From positions 1 through 19,849 of the forward strand of contig CAJLWM010000041.1 in NCBI GenBank assembly GCA_905210415.1: 19,849 nt of DNA, written 5' to 3'. The position numbers and the translations under genes are program-made. The DNA is from an uncultured Prevotellaceae bacterium. GTDB taxonomy: Bacteria > Bacteroidota > Bacteroidia > Bacteroidales > Muribaculaceae. Each line of letters opens with the position of its first letter. Positions within the stretch are counted from its first letter, which is position 1. Under the pieces are notes generated by a model, which made no database searches, had not been told where the DNA came from, and was given only the letters and a program-made list of their open reading frames with translations. Shown here one piece after another: positions 15,463-19,849 of the stretch.

Positions 15463-16485
15463 TTATTCTGGGTTAATATCGTCTTCGGTAGGAAGTGGTT
15501 TGAAGCCTTCGCCGTAGATGTCGTAGGCGTCGGTCACCACCACAAACGCAGCAGGGTCGGCAAGGCGAATCTGTTGCTTCACGGCCATCACTTCGCGGCT
15601 ACCAACCACCAAGAATAGCATTTCCTTGTCGTTGCCGGTGTATAAGCCATGGCTCTTGATGAGGGTGGCAGTGCGGTCGAGGTCTTTGAGGATATAGTCG
15701 TGGAGCGATACCAAGTCGCGGCCGCTGATTACGAAGATTATCTTATCATTGGCGCTACCGTTTATCACATAAGCCACCACGCGCGATGTGACATACACTG
15801 AGATGAGTGAGTAGAACGACAACAGCCATGATGGAGATGACACTTCTTGAGCGTCAACACCAACGCCGAAACCGATTACTATCAAACCGAAAGTCACCAC
15901 GGCGCCATCGCAGATGAGGATTGCCGTAGAGAATGGTATATGCAAGTATTTCTGTATTATCATGCTTATCACGTCGGTTCCGCCCGAAGTGGCACCGCCG
16001 CGCACCATCAAGCCGCAGCCAAGACCGATTATGGCAGCGCCGATGATGCTTGTGAGCATTAAGTGGTCAGACATGTTCACCACGCCACCAAGCAGTTGCG
16101 TAGGGTCGAGCGCACGCAGTGCTTCCTCGGTAGGGTAAGAGAGGCGTTCGATGGTGTTCATCAAGAACGGGGTGAGAAGCACCGACACGATGGTGCGACC
16201 GCCAAATGTGCTGCCGAGCACCAGCATAGAGGTGATGAGCAGAGGAATGTCGAACATATATCCGAAGTAACCCACCTGAATGGATGGGAAGATGTTGTGC
16301 ATAACAATACTGAGGCCATACACACCACCAGGCACAATATTATAAGGGTTGATGAAGATGGTGAAGCCGATAGCCATAAACACGCAGCCGAGCAAGATGC
16401 TGCACCACGTTTTGGCTTGTACTTTCCAATCAATCACAGGGTCGTTGCCAACCAGAAATACGCGTATTTTCTGTTTAAAGCTCAT
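15463..16485 (-). CDS. YitT family (DUF161/DUF2179) inner membrane protein
   Basis: The ATG at 16485 is preferred over one at 16593 because the product then starts MSFKQKIRVFL as family members do, and the extra 36 residues lack family features. This gives 340 aa. About five to six membrane segments make up the YitT domain: LLGCVFMAIGFTIFINPYNIVPGGVYGLSIV, then IPLLITSMLVLG, MLTSIIGAAIIGLGCGLMVRGGATSGGTDVISMII is the most diagnostic part (each shown shortened in family models as PGG and GGxTGG-type loops), and TAILICDGAVVTFGLIVIG. The cytosolic C-terminal DUF2179 domain follows (KSHGLYTGNDKEMLFLVV, EVMAVKQQI, DPAAFVVVTDAYDIYGEGF). Function is not established for this family; some members affect spore or stress traits in Bacillus. 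It is divergent from the MATE gene. Confidence 0.9.
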   Translation of the reverse strand: MSFKQKIRVFLVGNDPVIDWKVQAKTWCSILLGCVFMAIGFTIFINPYNIVPGGVYGLSIVMHNIFPSIQVGYFGYMFDIPLLITSMLVLGSTFGGRTIVSVLLTPFLMNTIERLSYPTEEALRALDPTQLLGGVVNMSDHLMLTSIIGAAIIGLGCGLMVRGGATSGGTDVISMIIQKYLHIPFSTAILICDGAVVTFGLIVIGFGVGVDAQEVSSPSWLLSFYSLISVYVTSRVVAYVINGSANDKIIFVISGRDLVSLHDYILKDLDRTATLIKSHGLYTGNDKEMLFLVVGSREVMAVKQQIRLADPAAFVVVTDAYDIYGEGFKPLPTEDDINPE

Positions 16486-16568
16486 AGTTAAGAGTCGTTT
16501 TAAGGTGTTTGTTGTTTTGTTGTTGCTTTGTGGTGTGCCATGTTTTGACGCACCAGATGAGGCTGTGT

Positions 16569-16609
16569 CAAAAGTAATTGTTTTGAAACACACTCATTCG
16601 GCAAATTTA
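16569..16609 (-). promoter_or_regulatory. Candidate -7 elements for the YitT gene
   Basis: TACTTTTG (16576-16569) and TAAATTTG (16609-16602) both fit TAnnTTTG on the minus strand, 84 and 117 bp upstream of the ATG at 16485. Neither has a clean TTTG at 19-21 bp, so which one is used is undecided. Confidence 0.35.
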
Positions 16610-16760
16610 GTAAAATTTTATCGAAAAACTGAAATCTCTGGCATTCATTCCTTATAACGATAAAAAATTTCCCCCGAAAGGCATATAATTCCCAATAAAT
16701 ATACGGGCGTGGGGGGATGACACTTTTTTAAGAGTTGTGTGCCTGCGCCTTGGGTGAAAA

Positions 16761-16800
16761 ATATTACCTTTGCAACGAAAAAAAGTAATATTGTTGCAAC
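16761..16800 (+). promoter_or_regulatory. MATE gene -7 element with interleaved inverted repeats
   Basis: TACCTTTG at 16765-16772 matches the -7 consensus and lies about 93 bp before the MATE start; no good -33 element is seen. Two inverted pairs interleave across it: ATATTAC (16761-16767) with GTAATAT (16785-16791), and TTGCAAC (16770-16776) with GTTGCAA (16793-16799). GTTGCAAC at 16793-16800 is itself palindromic. The layout looks like an operator covering the start of transcription, which is inference. Confidence 0.45.
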
Positions 16801-16865
16801 ATGTCGTTGTAGATAGGTTGTGTAGCGATAGAATACAAATAACAAACGTGTAAATTGATAATTAT

Positions 16866-18242
16866 ATGTCAGAAGAACTTACAAAAGACGCCATTGACCT
16901 CAGTACGCTGAGTATTCCGCGCCTTTTCGGGCGATATTTCCTTCCCACATTGCTGGGTATGCTCAGCATATCGGCGATGTGTGCCATTGACGGCGTTTTC
17001 GTGGGGCATGCGGTGGGTGCCGATGGTATCGCGGCGATAAACATTTGCGTGCCAATACTTATGCTGGTGACAGGTCTTGGACTGATGATGGGCGCCGGCT
17101 GCTCGGTGGTGGCATCTATCCACTTGGCGCAGCACAAACTAAAGGCGGCTCGCATCAACGTCACTCAGTCATGGATATTTGCCTCGTTGGTTATCCTGGC
17201 CGTGATTGTTCCGGTGCTGGCATTTCCATCGGCTGTGGGGCGTATGCTCGGTTCGTCGGAAGCCTTGCTGCCGCTGGTGCGCGAGTATATGCTCGGATTT
17301 ATGCCGGGCGAACTGTTTGGCGTTTGGCAGGCGTTGCTGCTGTTTGTTATCCGTCTTGACGGCAATCCACGACTTGCGATGTGGTGCAATGTGGTGTCGG
17401 CATTGGCAAATATTGTGCTCGACTGGTTTATGATTGTCTATATGGATTGGGGGCTGATGGGCGCTGCCGTAGCCTCTACGCTGAGCATGATGATAGGTGG
17501 CGTGATAGCCGCATGGTATATGTTCTTCGGGGCACGCCGGTTGCGCCCAATCAAGTTGAAGTGGAGCCGTCGCTCGTTGCTCTATAGCATACGCAATATT
17601 GGTTATCAATGCACCATCGGTTCGTCGGCATTGATGGGCGAAGGCACCATGGCGGTGCTTGCGCTTGTGGGCAACTATGTGTTTGGCGCATATCTGGGCG
17701 ATGCTGGCTTGGGGGCGTTCGGCATAGCGTGCTACTACACTCCGTTTGTGTATATGATAGGCAATGCCGTGGCTCAATCGGCGCAGCCAATCATCAGTTT
17801 CAATTATGGCTGTGGCGATAGTGGGCGAGTGCGTTCCACCTTGCGAATGGCTTTGTTCACGGCTATGGCGTGTGGTGCGGTGGTGAGCGGTGCGTTTGCG
17901 CTGTTCCCCAAACAACTGGTGTCGATGTTTGTGGTAGACACCGAAGCCGCCTTCCCGATTGCGGTGAAGGGCTTCCCGATAATCGCAAGCTCGTTTGTGT
18001 TTTTTATTGTCAACCTCACCTTTATTGGTTATTTCCAGAGTGTGGAGCGAGTGCGCCCAGCAACGGTGTTCTCGTTGCTTCGCGGAATGATTCTGCTTGT
18101 GCCGAGTTTTATTGTGCTGCCGATGATGTTTGGCGACAACGGAATTTGGATTGCACTTGCGGTTTCGGAATTGCTCACCACTATGGCGATAGTGGGGTAT
18201 TTGGCATACGACTTTGTCCATCAATCATATAATAGAGCGTAA
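16866..18242 (+). CDS. MATE family multidrug/metabolite exporter
   Basis: This 458-aa inner-membrane protein fits the MATE family, which exchange H+ or Na+ for cationic drugs or metabolites. It has about 12 hydrophobic helices in two MatE halves. The first opens with IPRLFGRYFLPTLLGM, followed by MCAIDGVFVGHAVGADGIAAINICVPI (residues about 38-64), the usual helix-1/2 region with the IDGVFVG element. GLGLMMGAGCSVVAS follows near 71-85. The second half has GEGTMAVLALVGNYVFG and NAVAQSAQPIISFNYG, the conserved repeat of that region. Length is standard. The closest subgroup is probably MepA/YeeO-like, which is uncertain. It has its own promoter and no partner gene on the plus strand apart from the separately promoted phosphoesterase 171 bp downstream. 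Confidence 0.93.
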   Translation: MSEELTKDAIDLSTLSIPRLFGRYFLPTLLGMLSISAMCAIDGVFVGHAVGADGIAAINICVPILMLVTGLGLMMGAGCSVVASIHLAQHKLKAARINVTQSWIFASLVILAVIVPVLAFPSAVGRMLGSSEALLPLVREYMLGFMPGELFGVWQALLLFVIRLDGNPRLAMWCNVVSALANIVLDWFMIVYMDWGLMGAAVASTLSMMIGGVIAAWYMFFGARRLRPIKLKWSRRSLLYSIRNIGYQCTIGSSALMGEGTMAVLALVGNYVFGAYLGDAGLGAFGIACYYTPFVYMIGNAVAQSAQPIISFNYGCGDSGRVRSTLRMALFTAMACGAVVSGAFALFPKQLVSMFVVDTEAAFPIAVKGFPIIASSFVFFIVNLTFIGYFQSVERVRPATVFSLLRGMILLVPSFIVLPMMFGDNGIWIALAVSELLTTMAIVGYLAYDFVHQSYNRA

Positions 18243-18345
18243 AGCTACATCTTTTTGAATTGTGCTGCTGAGAGCTGCTTTTTTATCAAAAATCGCATGG
18301 TTTCAAAAAAAAGTGGGCGACAATGAAAAATTTGTGAATAAAAAG

Positions 18346-18378
18346 TTTGGAGTTTTCGTAACGAAATCGTTACATTTG
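18346..18378 (+). promoter_or_regulatory. Promoter and candidate operator of the metallophosphoesterase gene
   Basis: TTTG (18346-18349), 21 bp, then TACATTTG (18371-18378) fits the Bacteroidota promoter. Between and overlapping the -7 box lies a perfect inverted repeat, GTAACG (18358-18363), AAAT, CGTTAC (18368-18373), a likely repressor or activator site. The leader is about 30 nt. Confidence 0.7.
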
Positions 18379-18413
18379 TGGTGACTTAATTCTAAACTGT
18401 AAATTTTATAATT

Positions 18414-19436
18414 ATGGCAGACATTTCAAGAAGATCATTTCTTCAAAAAGTAGCAACACTTGCTGCTGCTTCAGTTGTTGCTCCTTCTGCAGTGTTAGCT
18501 GCAGAAAAGGAGAGTAAGGCAGTTCCTGGAACTGGAGGTTTCGATGCTGATGGAAGACCTCTTCCACCAAAGAAAATTATTGGTAGAGGTTCAGAGTTGA
18601 AGATTTTCCACATTTCAGACCCACACTTGAGAGGAGACAATTTGCTTTCTTTCGGTAAATGCGACACATCTACTACAGTTAAGAAGGCAGTTGAATACTT
18701 CAAGAACATGCCAGAGAAGGATCTCCCAGATTTCTTCGTGGCTACAGGTGACTTGGCAGATAATGGCAACCACACTGCTTATGGTAAGATTCACGACTAT
18801 TTCGCACAATTGCCACGTCCTGTTTTCTGCTTGCCAGGAAACCACGACAATCGTGTGGACATGCTTCGCCTCTTGGGCAACAAGATGTGTCCAGTGAAGG
18901 AAGACATCGCACCTTACATCTGCTACACTATCGAAGATTATCCAGTTCGCGTGATTTGTATCGATACAATCGTACAAGGCAAGCACTGGGGTGGTATCAC
19001 CGACAAGGTTGCTGATTGGTTGGAAGCACGTCTTGACGAAAAGCCAAGAAAGAAGACTCTTATCTTCACTCACCATCCACCATTTGATGCTGGTATGGGC
19101 TTTATGGACGAAGGTTTCGAAAACGTTAATCGTCTTGAAGAAATCTTGGTTAGACATAAAAACCATATTCAACTATGCTGCGGTCACATGCACAGAGGTA
19201 TGTCAACTATCTGGAGAGGTATTCCTGTTACAGTAGCTGCTCCTATCTGTATGTTGATGGAACTTGATTTCACAGAAGCTGGTGGTGACCGTTTCTGGCT
19301 TGGTGATCCAATGTATAACTTGTACCACTTCTATCACAACCAGATCAATACTCACTTCGTGACTATTCCTACACATGCTACTTATGCTGGTCCTTATCCA
19401 TTTAAGTATCTTGATGTAGACAAAAAGAAGAAATAA
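18414..19436 (+). CDS. Tat-signal calcineurin-like metallophosphoesterase
   Basis: The 340-aa product begins with a twin-arginine signal (SRRSFLQKV, Arg6-Arg7, then a hydrophobic Ala-rich stretch to about residue 30), so it should be exported folded to the periplasm or beyond. The metal-binding set is complete: SDPHL (68-72, Asp69 and His71), the GDLADNGN block (112-119, Asp113), GNHD (142-145), THHPP (219-223, His220) and GHMHRG (257-262, His258 and His260). This is the arrangement of the CpdA-like, class III cyclic-nucleotide phosphodiesterase branch, but many members act on other phosphodiesters, so the substrate is open. It is monocistronic, between its own promoter and a strong terminator. 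Codon choice is strikingly different from the MATE gene before it (many GCT, GTT, AGA and CCA codons) and resembles susCD, suggesting high expression. Confidence 0.93.
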   Translation: MADISRRSFLQKVATLAAASVVAPSAVLAAEKESKAVPGTGGFDADGRPLPPKKIIGRGSELKIFHISDPHLRGDNLLSFGKCDTSTTVKKAVEYFKNMPEKDLPDFFVATGDLADNGNHTAYGKIHDYFAQLPRPVFCLPGNHDNRVDMLRLLGNKMCPVKEDIAPYICYTIEDYPVRVICIDTIVQGKHWGGITDKVADWLEARLDEKPRKKTLIFTHHPPFDAGMGFMDEGFENVNRLEEILVRHKNHIQLCCGHMHRGMSTIWRGIPVTVAAPICMLMELDFTEAGGDRFWLGDPMYNLYHFYHNQINTHFVTIPTHATYAGPYPFKYLDVDKKKK

Positions 19437-19453
19437 AGTTTTTTGTTGATATA

Positions 19454-19480
19454 GCAAGTGGGCGATAAGCCACGGCTTGC
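19454..19480 (+). other. Hairpin between the metallophosphoesterase stop and its terminator
   Basis: GCAAG (19454-19458) pairs with CTTGC (19476-19480), and inside it GTGG..GC pairs with GCCAC (19469-19473). It lacks a T run and would lie in the 3' untranslated part of the mRNA, 18 bp after the stop codon. Confidence 0.35.
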
Positions 19481-19493
19481 ATACCGAATTTAG

Positions 19494-19530
19494 ATAGTGT
19501 CAGGCATAATCGCTTGACACTATTTTTTTT
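19494..19530 (+). terminator. Intrinsic terminator of the metallophosphoesterase gene
   Basis: ATAGTGTCA (19494-19502) and TGACACTAT (19515-19523) form a 9-bp stem, extendable by three inner pairs, followed by a T run to 19530. It lies 58 bp after the stop codon. Confidence 0.88.
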
Positions 19531-19533
19531 CGC

Positions 19534-19562
19534 CGCAGAGATGCCGAGACGAGCGGAGACGT
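19534..19562. repeat. Degenerate GAGACG-type short repeats
   Basis: The stretch contains three related units (GCAGAGATG, CGAGACGAG, CGGAGACG) just after the terminator. Similar CGCAGAGACG runs are familiar as dispersed intergenic repeats in Bacteroidales, but only this one degenerate copy is visible here. Confidence 0.3.
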
Positions 19563-19629
19563 TGTTTTGGCTAATATACAAATAAACCCAAATCGGTCAT
19601 TAGGGCTTGGATGGATTTCGTAATTTTAG

Positions 19630-19776
19630 AGGCGCAGATTTTATGGGGATTTCCGTGTTTCCCCAAAAAACGCTCGCCAGCATGCCTATCTCAAGTTTGT
19701 GCAGGCAATCAAAGTGTTTGAGTATGCCGAACAACATTACGACGAGATGTTGGTAACCGTCAAAAGCTTCAAATAA
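19630..19776 (+). pseudogene. Possible C-terminal gene remnant without a start
   Basis: A frame open from just after a TAG at 19627 runs 48 codons to TAA at 19774. It reads like real protein in its second half (AYLKFVQAIKVFEYAEQHYD, then EMLVTVKSFK) with GC-biased codons like the neighbours. No usable start exists in it apart from a late ATG at about 19747. It may be the tail of a lost gene. I do not recognise the family, and chance is possible. Confidence 0.22.
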
Positions 19777-19849
19777 GCCTCGCTTCCTTTTGTCTCGCGG
19801 CTTATTTGAAGGATCTTCTCCTTGTCGAGTAACTTTAACACTTGACTAT
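19737..19849 (-). CDS. Possible C-terminal end of a gene entering from the right edge
   Basis: On the minus strand a frame is open from the right edge to TAA at 19739-19737, giving 36 codons (SQVLKLLDKEKILQISRETK and 16 more). Composition is protein-like (Lys/Leu/Glu-rich), but 36 codons is within chance. It overlaps the plus-strand remnant at 19630-19776, so at most one of the two is likely to be real. Confidence 0.22.
   Translation of the reverse strand, partial: SQVLKLLDKEKILQISRETKGSEAYLKLLTVTNISS
19768..19810. repeat. 12-bp perfect inverted repeat
   Basis: TTCAAATAAGCC (19768-19779) and GGCTTATTTGAA (19799-19810) are separated by 19 bp. On the minus strand the hairpin is followed by GCTTTTGAC, a short T run, so it could terminate a gene lying to the right of the window. 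It spans the stop codon of the plus-strand remnant. Confidence 0.5.

Larger units (their letters stand above)
16486..16865. other. Divergent promoter region between the YitT and MATE genes
   Basis: This 380-bp gap contains no supported gene. On the minus side two -7-like elements, TACTTTTG (16576-16569) and TAAATTTG (16609-16602), could serve the YitT gene. On the plus side a TACCTTTG element (16765-16772) serves the MATE gene. A G-rich then T-rich stretch near 16706-16730 has no clear hairpin. A 66-codon minus-strand frame at 16645-16845 overlaps the MATE promoter and is rejected. Confidence 0.6.
19437..19849. other. Right-edge region with no intact gene
   Basis: After the hairpin and terminator (to 19530) come degenerate short repeats, about 70 bp with nothing recognised, and then two competing short open frames on opposite strands around a 12-bp inverted repeat. 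No start codon with good context and no recognised family was found here. Confidence 0.6.

Noticed and set aside
16486..16593. N-terminal extension of the YitT protein to an ATG at 16593
   Set aside because: The added 36 residues have no family similarity, would overlap both candidate -7 elements, and the ATG at 16485 gives the usual family start.
16645..16845. A 66-codon minus-strand frame in the YitT-MATE gap
   Set aside because: It covers the MATE promoter, has no family features, and its hydrophobic character follows from AT-rich sequence.
17169..18224. A 351-codon minus-strand open frame antisense to the MATE gene
   Set aside because: The product is extremely rich in His, Arg and Gln with no domain; the plus-strand frame has full MATE features and a promoter.
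18243..18300. A terminator after the MATE gene (GCTGCTGAGAGCTGC then T run)
   Set aside because: The T run is present, but the preceding bases are a direct rather than inverted repeat and give only a 3-bp stem.

Overview
This window is from a Bacteroidales chromosome, most plausibly a gut relative of Muribaculaceae, Prevotella or Bacteroides (family level is inference). The evidence is a SusC/SusD outer-membrane nutrient-uptake pair, a fimbrillin-type lipoprotein, many secreted glycoside-hydrolase-type proteins, promoters of the Bacteroidota form TTTG-N19-21-TAnnTTTG, and starts without obvious Shine-Dalgarno sequences. No tRNA, rRNA, CRISPR array or intact insertion sequence was seen.

Layout from left to right. 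(1) Positions 1-1067, minus: 5' part of a fimbrillin-like lipoprotein gene that runs off the left edge. (2) Positions 1068-1610: a regulatory intergenic region with the promoter of the lipoprotein gene, an apparent free-standing small RNA on the plus strand (promoter about 1332-1366, terminator 1479-1512), and the terminator of the susCD transcript. (3) Positions 1611-6306, minus: susD-like and susC-like genes 13 bp apart, driven by a clear promoter about 340 bp upstream, which leaves a long, structured, G-poor leader. A tandem 10-bp repeat sits above the promoter as a candidate activator site. (4) Positions 6838-8451, minus: an L-cysteine desulfidase (CyuA/YhaM type) and a small hypothetical protein. 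(5) Positions 8559-14223, minus: a tight run of four exported proteins: an endonuclease/exonuclease/phosphatase-fold enzyme, a GH3 glycosidase, a CBM9-like protein and a GHL10-like lipoprotein. They share one promoter overlapped by a perfect 17-bp inverted repeat. (6) Positions 14340-16485, minus: a secreted CxxC zinc-finger protein with apparent repeats, and a YitT-family membrane protein. (7) Positions 16866-19436, plus: a MATE exporter and a Tat-signal metallophosphoesterase, each with its own promoter, then a strong terminator. (8) Positions 19531-19849: non-coding or decayed sequence with a 12-bp inverted repeat and possible gene fragments.

The central theme is glycan use. The GH3, GHL10-like and CBM9-like proteins would act in the periplasm or at the surface, and the SusC/SusD pair would import the products. 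The substrate cannot be read from sequence, and no SusR, HTCS or sigma/anti-sigma regulator lies in the window. The best candidates for something undescribed are the intergenic small RNA, the susC upstream repeats and leader, the palindrome over the hydrolase promoter, and the zinc-finger repeat protein.
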